Origin: Symbiodinium natans
Lineage: Eukaryota > Sar > Dinophyceae > Suessiales > Symbiodiniaceae
Length of the DNA: 64,000 nt
Assembly (NCBI GenBank): GCA_905221605.1
Contig: CAJNDS010002408.1
Location: 344,501 to 408,500 of the forward strand
Reading direction: 5' to 3'
The notes under the pieces were generated by a model, which did no database searches, was not told where the DNA came from, and was given only the letters and a program-made list of their open reading frames with translations. The translations under genes were made by a program, and so were the position numbers. Shown here piece by piece: positions 32,061 through 44,072 of this stretch (position 1 is the stretch's first letter; each line of letters opens with the position of its first letter).

Positions 32061-33600
32061 ATCTGCATACGCCTTCGTAGTAGATTTAACAAGCTCGGTT
32101 CTTCAGCTGTCCAAGGTGTCAGCACGGCATCCAGCGGTGTTGAAAGAGAACGAAGTCGCAGCCGTGGCTGAGTGGACTTGCCCAGTAGATAGTCCTGCCT
32201 GTCCCGTGATGGCGCGTGTGTAGTTATCCTGGAAGCTCGTGAAGGTGGGCTTAGTCCACAACACCAGCGGGAAAAAAAAATTGGCCTGCCCATCCTGAAT
32301 AATTGCGTGAAATTTCGTGAACTTCGTGCCTCGTTCTTCTTGCGACCAGGATGAGCTGCAGGCCCTCGAGAAGGGCGCGCAAAGACTCGGGCAGGCCACG
32401 GAGCACGCGCTTCATGCGCCAACGCAACACAAGATTCATCAGATAGAATAGACAGAACAGACTAATGGACGTTTCGTAGACTCAAACTACGGGCTTTGGT
32501 TCCCCGATACCGTGCCCATTGCCCAATTGCACGACAGTCTCTGGGGCGACGGATGAAATTGTGTGCCGTTTCCGGTAGACCAATATTGTTGCATTCGGCT
32601 TCTCCATTGCTTGACATTGTTGCCCTTGCCACCAGCGCTTGTTTTCAAGAAACAATGGACGTACAAATGATCCGAGTGCGGCCGCCCCCCGCCTACATAC
32701 CCGCCCCCCCCTCCCAATCGTTCCAATTCCTCTTTCTGCTAGGATTGCTAGGGGATTGGGTTCGGGTTCATGGTTTAGGGCTTAGGGCCTCCCCCCTCCT
32801 CCTTGTGGGGGGGCTGGCGAACCCAGGGCGGGATCATATGTGGACCATGGGTGCCTTGGGGAGCTTTGATTTTTTTTGTCTCTTGCAGGCTTCAAGCCTT
32901 CAAGATGTCTATTTTTTGCAGGTCGCGTACACCATCAATGGGGAGATAGAGAGCCGCTCGGTCGGCTATAGTGGCCAGATCTTGCAGTGGTGGCAAAGAG
33001 CAGCCGAAGTGACTTCAAAAGAGAGCCTGACAGGTCAGCAAAGGCTGCTGGACGAGTGTGGTCCTGAGCAGGGCTGAGACGAACCTCCCGAAAGAATGAG
33101 CCGAGCAATTCAGATCTGGTGTGTGTGTAGGTTAAACCAGGACATAGAGAAGGAGGCTGCATCCCAGTCGACTGGGCAAGTTCCGGCTTTGCATGCTTCA
33201 CAAGCTTGGCGCATGCCAGATGGAGCGGATGGATGTTGTGACAAAGGGCATGGGAGCCCTTTTGAAGACGAGCAACAAGCGCCACCGACGCCAATTGACT
33301 GTGTGCACTATGCTGGAGCTTGTCAAGCATTGTTGCTTTGAACACGCTTAAGATGCCGGAAGCTTAAACAGAGCCAATTAGTGGTACATGCTTTCCGGAG
33401 AGAGTGGATGCGTCAGGGCTCAGATCTATTCTGTGGGCGGTGCGATCGTTTTGTTTGTCATCCTTGCAGCTTGACCGCAGCAGCAGCTGGAGCTCTTTTT
33501 CTTTTCTGGTGTAGAAGACGACTTCTCAGCTCGTGCTAGTGACTGCACTGCGAGTGGCTGCTAGTGACTGAACAGATCTGGTAACTGTTGTTTCTCCACG
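32061..33600. other. no recognisable gene
   Basis: C-rich and A-rich tracts (32271-32280, 32683-32715) and a TTTAGGG-like patch (32770-32790) are visible. Open frames lack domains. A helical-looking piece near 33190-33320 could be an exon but is not supportable. Confidence 0.3.
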
Positions 33601-33611
33601 GTCTGTCAGAT

Positions 33612-33732
33612 GCACGCTCTCGCAGGGGCTACCACAGGGGCAGGGGCTATCGCAGGGGCTATCGCAGGGCTTTCGCAGGGCTATCGCGGGGCTACCGCAG
33701 GGCTATCGTCGGACTATCACAGGGCTGCCGTG
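33612..33732. repeat. minisatellite, ~12-14 bp unit (GGGGCTATCGCA)
   Basis: About nine imperfect copies of (C)GCAGGG(G)CTATC occur in tandem. A poly-G run (33830-33849) and an AT-rich palindromic patch (33906-33964, TTATAATATTATAA) lie close downstream. Confidence 0.75.
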
Positions 33733-34519
33733 TAGCAGGCTTGTGAGGGTGTGTGTGTGTCGTGACATATTAGGAAAGGCGAATGCTGAAGCATTTGTCT
33801 TCTCAAGCCTGCCGTTTTTTGGCCCTTGTCGGGGGGGGGGGGGGGGGGGTATGGCCAAAAGAAGCAGATTTTCAAATTCGCCCAGGGTTTTCGTGTCGCG
33901 CGGAGTTATAATATTATAATATGCAAGGAACGTAGTGACCGCGCGATATTAATATTATAACGTACAGCATTACGCGTGCATATTATAATTCATTTCGCAC
34001 GCGTTCTCTTTTCCCCTTTCCCCGCGTACCCTCCACCATCGGGCAACAAAGGTTCCTTCGACCTAGATCTAACTAAACGCCTCAGGTCTCCGGCCTCGGC
34101 GGATTAGCGCGCAACATTGTTTGTGCCACCATCTGCCGTGCTAGTCCATTTAGTGGACGGCATGCAGGAGCGTGTGTGAGTGTGGCAAGCTAAGGTCTTC
34201 CTCATCCTCAATACCTGATGGAATGCTTCAGCAGGATCTGCTTTCGAGTTGTGGGCATGGTAGTTTCCGTGTTTGCATATTAGTGACTATTAGTGGACAG
34301 GACCTCCTTCTTTTCGCGGTGGATGCTGCTGTAATGTCTGGATTCTGATTCCAATTCGAGCTGGCCAGAGAGGCAGAACAATGCCTGACTGCCGCGCGGA
34401 GACTCGCCACGAATGACAATGATGCGCCCACAGCGCTGCGGAAAACATCAGTGACCAACTGCTCGGCATGCGCAGGTCCCAGTTCTTTGACTAGGCAGAC
34501 CATGTAATGTATGAACCAC

Positions 34520-35161
<642 letters not shown>

Positions 35162-35354
35162 CAGGTCTTTTTGGGTCTTGAGGGAATAGCCAAGCGGGAA
35201 ACTTCAACGGGGAAGCCCAATCTTCACAGTACACACCTGGGTTCTCGCTCTTACTTGCAGACAAAGGCCAACGCAATGCGCAAAGCACTTCCTTGGCGTT
35301 CTCGCTCTTATACTAACCAGGGAAACACCTCCTTTGCGTTCTCGCTCGAGTGAC

Positions 35355-36160
35355 GTTGCCCTACCTTACTCCACTGGCGGGCCACCATGGAGCGCCCAGG
35401 GCCCTGCTTGGCATTGCTCAAGTGCGCCATTGGCTAACGGTGTCACTGCGACTGTCCAGTCTGCTGATGAGTTGGAGTGATGCGCAATGCTCCTCATTTC
35501 TCTCTCAGCCTAGCGGCACCCGCGTTTATGGCTAATTGCCAGGTGTAGACCCGCGCCGAGCAAGCGACCCCGTAACAGCACTCTGACATTCTGACACGCA
35601 ACGGCTTTTACGATCTCACTGCACTACCTGGCGCTGCTCTCGGAGTATTTCGTCGAAGTTGAGTAACGCGTGTGAGATGGGTGAAACTCTACGGAATCGG
35701 TAGCCGCTGGCTAGTCATGGACTGTCCCAGTCGCTAACCACCATGGGAAGCGATTGCGCGTGAATGCCAAGTCTGGCGTCTGCTGGATCGCTTTGGTGAT
35801 TCCTGACATAATGTGGTTTGCTTGCTAAGTCCTTGGTACTGGTGAGCGCCTTCAATACGTGGCTTCTACATGCTGGCACTGTCAGTTACAGGCTTCTTTC
35901 AGTGTGGCTCTGCGATTCCTACAGTGTGGCTTAGTGAAGGAACCCCACGCTAACTCCACTGGCTGGCCACCATGGAGCAGCCTGGGCACGGTGTGAGCGC
36001 TCTCAATACGTGGCATCGACATGTTGGCACTGCTAGCTGCAGGATTCTTACAGTGTGGCCTTGCGACGGAACCCAACGCTAACTCTACTGGCTGATCACC
36101 ATGGAGCAGCTTGGGCACCGCTTGGCGCTACTCAAGTGCGCCGCAGGCTATCGTTATAAC
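35355..36160. repeat. degenerate tandem repeats of ~130-150 bp with CTGGCTGGCCACCATGGAGC core
   Basis: Two adjacent units (35829-35990 and 35991-36117) share ...GTGAGCGC(c/t)(t/c)TCAATACGTGGC..., GTTGGCACTG and ...CTAACTC(c/t)ACTGGCTG(g)CCACCATGGAGCAG. Partial copies occur at 35372-35430 and 36230-36262. Short GTTCTCGCTC repeats lie at 35240-35350. No gene is seen. Confidence 0.7.
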
Positions 36161-36335
36161 TGCGGCGATTCGGCTCATTGCTTGTTTGCTCTGAGGTCGC
36201 TCTTGGCATGTCCTAGATGTTGATCAAGAAGTCCCCACTGGCTAACCACCATGGGGCATCGCGGGTGCACCCTTCCGTCCGGAAGGGTGTGCCCCCGGCC
36301 AAATTGTCCTCTCTTGTGACCATTTGATGATTGAT

Positions 36336-36483
36336 GGTTATCGTGCTGCAAGTACAGACCTTTATTTTCCGGAGAAAAATTTTCGAATTCTCCGAATGAG
36401 AAAGTTTTTCGGCTCAGACGAAGAAAGGCCACAGCCCTCTCAGTCACGACCCTCGTGGAGAGGGTCGGGGAAAATTTTCTGCC
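36336..36483 (+). repeat. left 148-bp direct repeat of the DIRS-like element
   Basis: Identical to 46347-46494 over all 148 bases as read. It holds small inverted repeats (CGGAGAA...TTCTCCG; GACCCTCGTGGAGAGGGTC). No target-site duplication is evident next to it. Confidence 0.85.
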
Positions 36484-37254
36484 TTCAGCCAAGTGTGCTG
36501 GGGGATTAGCATCCTGCTGCCTGGTGGGGGGAGCGGGAGCCTCACAGAAGGTCGATGGCGTTTGGAGCTTACAATTCACGCTTGGTTTTGAAGCCGAGTT
36601 GCCTTGATGTTCTTGAGTTTTCTTGGAGCATGTGTGCGTTTTTGTAGTCTGAGCCAGGACGCAATTTAAGGATTCTTTTCTCCAGGTCTATCTTGGAGAC
36701 TTTGTGAGTGCGTTAGTTGCTGTGCATTGTTGCCGCTTGAAGTTTGCTGGAGTGCAAGGAGACTTCTGGAGACGAGCTAGTGTCTTAGGTTTCAGAACTT
36801 GCTGCAGCTGGTAGCTGTGTTCGTCAATTGCGAGAGTTGTACACGTCAGGTCAAGATATTTTATCTTGCAGGGAACCAAGTTTGGAAGCTTTGTCCTGGG
36901 TGTGAAGGTACCCTTGTCTACACGTTTCTCCTGAAGCAGAATCAAGACTCAGCATGTGCAGTTCACGCCCCGTCCAGGCATCTTGATGTGGGGACCTGGA
37001 GTGCCCTCTTCGTTAGCCGATGGCCAAGCAAGAGAGTTCAGCAGCGTGTCCGTCCTGCCCTGACAACAGGTCTTAGACGCTAAGGGACGGAAAGTACGAG
37101 CAATCAGTGCTTGCATTCGCACTGTCTCTGCGAGTGGCTGCGTGGTTCGTGTTTGTGAAGCATGTTAGTTTGTTTTGGACCTTTGCAGATAGAACCACAT
37201 TCTCAACTGTACACTGCTGCACTTCAGGTGGTGTTCTTCGAAGTGAAAAAGTCT

Positions 37255-37560
37255 TCAGAGAGAATTATAATGCATGGGCAGTTTCAAGAATGCTGCAAGG
37301 GCAGCTCAAGAGAGATCAAGCTGCTAGGGCAGTCGTGGTTAAAGATCGGCTGAAGGGTCAGCTCGTTGAGATTTGTTGCAAGGGCAACTCAAATAGTTCT
37401 GCTGTAAGGGCAGCTGAAAATGGCAAGGGCCAATATTCAATGCACACAATGAGTGTGCTTCATACGTCGCTGCAAGGGCAGCCTATTCTTTCAGGCCGTG
37501 ACGACAGTTAAGATCGGCAAGGGCCGACAAGAGGTGCAAGGGCACCGATGAGTCGTCTAG
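37255..37560 (+). repeat. dispersed GCAAGGGCAGC motif in the element leader
   Basis: The octamer GCAAGGGC or a close variant (GTAAGGGC, GAAGGGTC, GCTAGGGC) recurs at least nine times in ~270 bases (37294 to 37548), often followed by AGCT and at irregular spacing. It lies upstream of the element's ORFs and may be a leader element for RNA packaging or expression; that role is inferred. Confidence 0.55.
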
Positions 37561-37785
37561 TCGAGATGAAAGGATTCTCTAGAGAGCTTGAAAACAGAAG
37601 GAGCGCAGGCTGTTATGAACTCAGCACTTGATTGCACAATTGAAGGCAACGACGTGCTGACATCTGAGTTTATCCCTTGACTGTTTCTCGGCTTAAAAAA
37701 AAAAAGGAGAGACAAGGGCAAGGGTCGCAAAGATTCCGAGAGGAAACAAAAGCCAAGGGGCAAAGAAAAAGAGGCGAAAGCCCAC

Positions 37786-38316
37786 ATGTTTCCGTGGCCC
37801 CTCTTTCCGGGCGGTGAATCCCGAGGCTCTGCCTCCATGGGCCGCAGAAGGAACAGAAGCAGCAGTGACAGCCGTCGCTCAAGACGCAGAGACAGGAGCC
37901 GAAGGACGTCTAGATCACGTAGCCCAAGTGGGCGCCGAGACAGGTTTCCAGAGACCCAGCCGAGGACCCCAAGTGTTGGGATTTCTAGCATGCGAGCTAC
38001 GCAGCCAGGATTTCACTGGTGCCAAGTGCCGACAGCGGCCTTTGGCGTGGCGTCGGGCCCACAGGCCCAGGCATCCCTTTCCGCACAGAAGGGAGCTGAG
38101 GCAGCTTCTTCTTGGAAGTATTCCTCCCGGTGGCAAGAACAGTCCACCCCATGGAAGAGCCAGCAGTCTTCATGGGGCAAGGGTTGGGGGCAATCCAAGA
38201 ATTACGGCTCCAGCAGCTCGTGGCAGGGCTCTGGTGGGAATCGGCGTGAGAAGTGGGACAAGCCTAAAGGCTGGAATCTCGGGTGGAGGCAATTGGCGAC
38301 TTCATGCGGCATGTAG
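37786..38316 (+). CDS. element-encoded SR- and Trp/Ser-rich protein
   Basis: The open frame contains GRRRNRSSSDSRRSRRRDRS, RRTSRSRSPSGRRDR, then WKYSSRWQEQSTPWKSQQSS and a Gly/Trp/Lys-rich tail (GNRREKWDKPKGWNLGW). The RS tract is typical of nuclear speckle/splicing-factor interaction and the Trp/Ser-rich part resembles the N-terminus of ORF1 of the Penelope-like element. The first ATG may be internal (37837). It lies in the 5' part of the DIRS-like element. Confidence 0.55.
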   Translation: MFPWPLFPGGESRGSASMGRRRNRSSSDSRRSRRRDRSRRTSRSRSPSGRRDRFPETQPRTPSVGISSMRATQPGFHWCQVPTAAFGVASGPQAQASLSAQKGAEAASSWKYSSRWQEQSTPWKSQQSSWGKGWGQSKNYGSSSSWQGSGGNRREKWDKPKGWNLGWRQLATSCGM

Positions 38317-38700
38317 GGTAGCTGGAGCTGCTAGATGCCGTGAGGCCTACTGCATCAAGAGTTGCTATGCAAAGGTCTATGGAGTGGCTGTTGCCCTGCC
38401 ATTCTAATTTTCTGTTTCCGGCCGACTGCTGCGAGTGATGAAACAGCAACCAGTGCACGAGGGTTCCACTGATGCATTGGACGTTCAGAGTTCTCATGGT
38501 CCAGTCCATGTCGGCATGTGCTGCTGAGGAACGTGCACAATCCGTTTAGCACTTCTAGAGCAAGCTCTGTTCCCGTGCTTCAGCAGTCAGTGGATGCATG
38601 TCACCCTGTCTGTGAATGCACACACACCGCTGCCTTTTGCTTTCTGCAGCATTGTGCAAACACACTGTATGCATTCTTAACCTACCCTGCTGCCTCGTGT

Positions 38701-39442
38701 ATGGACGAATCTTCATCATCTTTGGAAGCAGCAAGCTCAGAGAGTGCTGAGTGGTGGCAGCGCGTGCCCCAAGCCCGTTTGCAAGTGGTCAGAATCTTGC
38801 CCCGAGACTTTCATTTGGAGTGCTTGTTCAGAAACATACATCAAGAGCCCAATCTGCACACCTACGTCCTTGAACCCGACCTCCTCAACATCCTCCTCAG
38901 CCAAACTGAAGGTTCGAGAATTTTGGTTCTTCTTCCCGTTCGGTCGTGGTACTACTTGACGTGTTCAGCCAGCTGGAGTAACACGTGCCTCAGGCATCTT
39001 CTTGCACGTCATGTCTAGAGATATTACAGATGAGGAGATTGCTGAACGATTCTGGAGAGTGCCAGTGTGGGAAATGAGCTTCACCCTCCTTCAGCACTTG
39101 AGACAGATTGCTTATCTTCGCGAGAGATTCGATGCTCTCGAGCGGTGTCACGACCGAATGCAACAGCAGTATTCGCATCTCGTTGATCTTCATGCACGTG
39201 TTCTGAGTGAGTGCGAGCAGCTTTGGCAAACATGTCTGATACTTCAGTTTCACCTCGATAGGCTTCAGAGTGTTGTCGACCTCCTACAGAATCAAACCCG
39301 AGGTTTCCACGACGACATGACACATACCCTGTGGCTCCAGGGCCTCCGAGTGCACGTGACCCCCCCTGTCCCACCGAGACCCAGTAACGTGGTCCGTGTG
39401 CAGCAGATGAGGGACAATGCGCGCCGCTCCCGGCCTTACTGA
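38701..39442 (+). pseudogene. element-encoded coiled-coil protein (two overlapping frames)
   Basis: Frame one runs from ATG 38701 (MDESSSSLEAASSESAEWWQ) to a stop at 39018. Frame two starts at ATG 39011 (MSRDITDEEIAERFWRVPVW) and ends at 39442 with long amphipathic helices (LRERFDALERCHDRMQQQYS; QSVVDLLQNQT) and a Pro/Arg tail. The tiny overlap suggests one original ORF broken by a frameshift, or programmed frameshifting. Function unknown; it may be structural (gag-like). Confidence 0.5.
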
Positions 39443-39499
39443 ATCTTCCCGCGGGGCAGAAGTGCAAAACATTTCCAGTGCTGTCTCTGTGATGCTCAT

Positions 39500-39913
39500 G
39501 TGGCAGCAATCTGCGCGTGTATTGAAGCACCATGTTATGTCATGTCACGTATGCCACCTCAAGTTCTTGTTTTCTTCTGTGGGCCCGAGTTTGGGATTTT
39601 GTACAACAACATCCTGCCAAGATGGACTTGTGTCTTGCAGAGCGGCAAGCCGAGGCTTTTTCTGCTGAGTACGAGGACATTAACTTGCCCCCCTGCACCT
39701 CTTTTCCCCATACCGGGCCTTCCGGTTTTTCAGACTCCAAATGCCACGCTGATTCATACATCAGCATCAGCTGGGGAATCAGTGCCAGTTGGTTGGTATG
39801 ACAGACAAGAAAGCGAGCCCACAGAGGCATGCTTTGGCATCTTTGATGAGCCAATCCAGAGTGCCGAAGTGGCATCTCTGGGTGAAGAGGCCAAAGAATC
39901 GCAGGTGTCTTGA
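39500..39913 (+). CDS. element ORF of unknown function upstream of the recombinase
   Basis: The open frame includes RMPPQVLVFFCGPEFGILYN and an acidic C-terminus (EAKESQVS). It lies directly before the recombinase frame and might be its N-terminal extension. No domain is recognised. Confidence 0.35.
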   Translation: MAAICACIEAPCYVMSRMPPQVLVFFCGPEFGILYNNILPRWTCVLQSGKPRLFLLSTRTLTCPPAPLFPIPGLPVFQTPNATLIHTSASAGESVPVGWYDRQESEPTEACFGIFDEPIQSAEVASLGEEAKESQVS

Positions 39914-39997
39914 GCTCTTCACCGGGGGCTAACGTTTCAGCAAAGTGATCAAGTGTAAAAAGAAAGATGGACCTTTCGAGGAGGCTGTTGTAGGCAT

Positions 39998-41167
39998 GTG
40001 ATTGAAGAACATGTAGATGTGGAAACAGCTGCTCGAAGCCTCCCCGTCCACCAGTTTTGCCAAAAACTGCAAGAATTGGACGAAGAGGAGAAGATGTTGT
40101 CCCTTCGTGACATGTTTGGCTCGAAATCACCACACACAATCCAGAAGCGTGCATCGACCTTGTTGAGGCTGTTTCGTTGGCTTCAAAGACAGGCAGATGC
40201 GCAAGGGACCTCTGTGGAGGAACCCCTTCTCCCATCAGAGGAGGCGGTGTACAAGTTCTGCAGGGAGATATCCCACAGCAAAAAGGGCAAGCGGGCACCT
40301 CAGAGCATGGTACAAGCGTTGAAGTTTGTGAAATTTCTGCTTTCCATTCCAGATGTGGAGAATTCCATCTCCCCCAGGGTCCGAGGCTTGGCAGACCGAG
40401 TGGCAGGCGAGCACGAGCCCACACACCAAGCCCGGGACCTAACAGTGCTTCAAGTTAAATTTCCGGCAGAGTGGGTTGGGAACACCGAGCTCCACGTTGT
40501 TGAGTGATTTGCAGCAGGAGTGTTCCTGTGTCAGATCTTCAGCAGGAACCGTTGGTCAGACATCAGGCATGTGCGATTCTTGGAGTTCGACTTTCTGGAA
40601 ATTGGACCCGAGATTTGTGGTTTTCTGGAAGGAATCCTTTCAAGGCAGGGCTAGAGAGACGAAACAGTCCAACAAGAAGAAGAAACTCTCGTTCTTCATG
40701 CCCCTCGTGGCTCCAGTTCGGGGGTCCAACCTAAGGTGGTGTGGGCAAAAGAATGGCAGAAGGTGGCTGCCGAAGCAGGGATAGTGCTCTCGAAGACCCC
40801 TGTAGGCCCTTTTCTACCGGCCACCGCCCCAGATGGCGACTGGCTGCAGAGTTCCATGGACTCCGCCGAGGCTTCCAACTAGCTGACGGGACTGCTAAGG
40901 GACCGCGACCCCTCAACAGCGAGGGTTGCCACACAGTCCTTGAAACACAATGCTGTTGGGAGGTTGAGCAAATACGGCATTGTGGGCGAGACACAGACAC
41001 TCTTGTCACGTTATCCGACTGGAGCTTTGAGTACATTAGCCTACTCGAGAGATGCCCTTAGTGGCCCCCTCCGGCAGCCGGAGGAAATGCTGAAGCAGGT
41101 ACGGGAAGGCTCGTTTTGCCCGGACGCTATTCGAAGTGGATACTTTGCCCGAGCCCAAGGATGAGAG
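39998..41167 (+). pseudogene. tyrosine recombinase (DIRS/Crypton-type), three in-frame stops
   Basis: One continuous reading frame encodes an N-terminal helical core-binding domain (HTIQKRASTLLRLFRWLQRQ; ALKFVKFLLSI). The catalytic domain follows: VFLCQIFSRNRWSDIRHV (box I Arg), then TARVATQSLKHNAVGRLSKY (box II region) and TGALSTLAYSRDALSGPL with the candidate nucleophile Tyr. Tyrosine recombinases insert circular retroelement DNA. The frame is interrupted by TGA at 40505 and TAG at 40652 and 40880. The expected H-x-x-K/R box II His reads Gln (TQSLK). Loss of function by decay is the simplest view. The position upstream of gag is unusual for DIRS elements, where the recombinase is normally 3'. 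Confidence 0.8.
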
Positions 41168-41455
41168 GCAGGTGCATCTGTTGACCTCGGGTCCTGACTT
41201 CCGATCAGCAAGGTAGGCAGCTTGGATGGGCTGCCCGAGAATTCCGAAAGCACGCATGAGCTTTTGCCAATTTGCCAGCTCTAGTGGAAGGATTTCAGGA
41301 CAATCTCCTGGGGGTTGGACTGCTTTGCCCCCTGCAAGGGAAGGTCTTTGAGTCACCAAGTGCCATGCCCGTCTTGGAAGCATCCGCACCGTTGATAGCG
41401 GAAGGAGAAGAATTAACCCTAGAAAGAAAGTGAGGAATTAGACAAGCTGGCTACC

Positions 41456-41803
41456 GTGACCTGTGGGCTTTGCGAAACAGTGCTCGATAAGAATGACACA
41501 CAAGATGCAGATGACAACGGGGAGGCAGAGTTCTCGCCTACCACATCAGCAGACGGGTCCTCCGAGGAAACCTCTGATGGAGCCTCGTCGGAAGAAAAGG
41601 AGGAACCAGCTGCGGCCCTGAGTCTGCCGAAGGGTCGGAGAGCGATCCGGAACAAGAAGTGTACCATGCTACATCTGTACAAAGTGGGTCATACGACGCT
41701 GAAATGTGGCAAGTGGATCAGCGTTAATTTTGTAGAAATGGAAAAGCCCTCAGCGAAGTGGCTACAGTGCAGCCGTTGTTTTCAGGAGTTAAGAGCGGGG
41801 TGA
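41456..41803 (+). CDS. element-encoded acidic Cys-motif protein
   Basis: It starts near MTCGLCETVLDKNDT, has an acidic Ser/Glu-rich middle (SADGSSEETSDGASSEEKEE) and a C-terminal Cys/His module (CTMLHLYKVGHTTLKCGKW ... WLQCSRCFQELRAG). The paired CxxC motifs could bind zinc. It is in the same frame as the recombinase and lies between recombinase and gag. Confidence 0.5.
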   Translation: MTCGLCETVLDKNDTQDADDNGEAEFSPTTSADGSSEETSDGASSEEKEEPAAALSLPKGRRAIRNKKCTMLHLYKVGHTTLKCGKWISVNFVEMEKPSAKWLQCSRCFQELRAG

Positions 41804-41898
41804 CATTGTTGTTGGCCGCTTTGTGTGTATGTGCAGCACAATCCCTTTGTACCAGCTCTCTCTTTTGCAATTTGCAGTTTTGGCCCCACGCCCTAAAC

Positions 41899-43102
41899 AT
41901 GGCAAACGCAGCGGAGAGTCAGCCTTTCTTCGAGCAACATGCTCGCAAGGTCGGGATGGAGCAGCAACTCTTGGAAAGATTCATAACCGGAGGGGTCAGG
42001 ACGGTGTCCATGGCAGCCTACGCCGCCACTCAACCGGGTCAACCTCTCACAGACAAGGAGGTCTCCACTCTATGCACGAGTCTGGGGCAGGACAACCCCA
42101 CTCGTGCGCAATTGACGGTCGTCAAGAGGCTCCTGTTCGAGTGCCGGACCATGAGTCTGGCAAATTTGGAGGCCACCGTGGGACAGCAGCCGGACTCAGT
42201 TCTACGTAAGCTGCCAGGAGCTGAGAGAGCCCAGCGCCTGGACTTGCAGGCTCAAAGGAATTGGCGCAAGGCAAGCCAGCCAAGGAACTTGTGCTGGACG
42301 CTTCGGGGGACGGCCTCTCGGTTCAGGATAAATCCCCTAAAGTGGCGGCCCAGTTGGGGTCAGACATGGCGACTTACAGAGCGTTGCAAAGACGGGGTCT
42401 GGCCTACGACCTCGTTGGCGTGTTGAATCCCAAGGCGCACGAGAAACGGCTTCAGAAGGACTTTGATACCTTGCAGACCCCAGCGCCCCCAGGCTTCAAC
42501 CGTCCGACGCTGCAGCAGTTCCTGCGAGCAGATCGGGCCTTGTGGAGGGAGCTTGGCAGCAAACAGCCGACCCTGAAAAGGGCAGCGGCGAAGGTGCCGC
42601 TCGCGGACGCCCGGTGCTTAGATCAAGTCTTCCTGGAAGCCACAAACACGGTTGCAGTCAATTTTCACTTCATGCCGACACCTCGTGCGGAAGGGTTCAC
42701 AGATAAAGGAGGCAAAGGCGCGGGCAAGGGCCCCCAACCGTTGGGGCGATGGAAAAGGTATGGGTAATAAAAATATCAGAGGACAGACAAACCAGAGAGG
42801 CGAATCAGGGGTCAAGGGAGCCCGCCTCCCCACGAAGGGCAAATTTGACAGTGGCAAGGGCGGCTTTCCGAACCAGTGTGTTGCAAGGAGGCAAGGGGGA
42901 GACCCCCATGCCGGCCGCCTTGCGAGGTGGCGTGCCGAACGACGAGCACGGAGATCCTCTTTGTTTTGGCTTCAACCTAGGACAGTGCAAGGATGCCCCA
43001 TTGGGGGGCAGATGCGCACGTGGCAGACATGTACGCTGTCACCCAGGTTGCTTTCGGAAGCATCCCTTTTCTGAGCACAAGCACTCAGGCCAGGCAGCCT
43101 GA
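41899..43102 (+). pseudogene. gag-like protein with CCCH zinc finger, frame-shifted
   Basis: ATG 41899 (MANAAESQPFFEQHARKVGM) opens a helical protein. The reading moves to a second frame near 42280 (ELVLDASGDGLSVQDKSPKV ... GRWKRYG) and a third near 42755. The third ends in CFGFNLGQCKDAPLGGRCAR and GRHVRCHPGCFRKHPFSEHK, a C-x7-C-x8-C-x4-H type finger region. CCCH fingers bind RNA and are suited to genome packaging. Two frameshifts make this copy non-functional unless programmed. Confidence 0.6.
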
Positions 43103-43357
43103 AAGAACGCCCCGTTGCAAGGGGTTGACAGCGCCTCCGCGCTGGACCAGGCGTCCCGCGCTGCTCTGACCGCGCGTCGCGCACAAGCGTGCGCGGAGAG
43201 AGCGGAAACAGCCATGGGGGATGGAGATAGTTCAGCCCAATTTTGTGAACAGGACAATTTTCCCGCTTCTTTGGCGGACAGGCCCAAAGAGAGCTGCAAG
43301 GAGTCGCATCCTGCTGCTGTTGCGAAAGGCCAAGAGAATTAGCCCCCGCTCCTACGG

Positions 43358-44072
43358 GTGACTGAGCCAATCCCACAGTTTTCCAAGTCTTCCGCTGAGG
43401 CTTCCGTATTTTCACCTAAGGCGAGTCATCCTGGCGCGAACAGGTCTGGACAGGCGCAATGTACTGCGCCCCAGACCATACATGAGTGTTGGGTTTTGGA
43501 GTTTTTCGCAGGGTCAGCCGGGATTACCTCGGCGGCTGCTTCAGCCGGCCTCAGGCGGTCGGTCGGAGTGGACAAAGTCCGCAGGCCAAGCCTCAAGGGC
43601 AAGATATTACAGCTGGTCTTGCTCCTGCTGTCGCACAGAGGTTTGCTGTGGAAATGGCTGGGTTCCCCAGGACTGGCCGCCGTATGGCTGGCGCCGCCCT
43701 GCGGCACATCCAGCAGGGCCAAGGAAATCTAGCCTCCTGGGAGGACGAGCCGCATCCTTTGAGGTCAGTGGAGTACCCGGAAGGGCTTCCGGGCCCGAAG
43801 GGGTGGCAAAGGCCAACGAGCTTTGCCGGCTCACGGCCCGAAGCTGGGACTTTTGCTGCGAATGCAGCATCGTGGTAATCATAGAAAACCCCTATCGCAG
43901 TCTCCTCTGGCGTTGCATCGCCGTTGAACACATCCTGAGGAGTGAACAGGCGATTGTGGTCCAGTGCGACTTTTGCATAATGGGAGGCTCGAAATGAAAG
44001 CTGACAGCCTTGCTGTGCAACAACGACCTCATCACAGGCCTGGCTGTCACGTGTGTTGGATCCCACGAGCAC
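43358..44072 (+). pseudogene. cytosine-C5 DNA methyltransferase-like domain in the retroelement, frame-shifted
   Basis: Frame 1 reads CWVLEFFAGSAGITSAAASA (motif I, FAGSAG SAM-binding), then VGVDKVRRPS (motif II-like acidic residue) and AAVWLAPPCGTSSRAKEI (motif IV with the catalytic PPC), ending at TAG 43730. A second frame continues with CCECSIVVIIENPYRSLLWR (motif VI-like EN-P). Motifs I, IV and VI in this order match C5-methyltransferases. The target-recognition part is not identified. The domain lies between gag and RT in the same orientation. This copy is broken by the stop and frame change. Confidence 0.6.
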
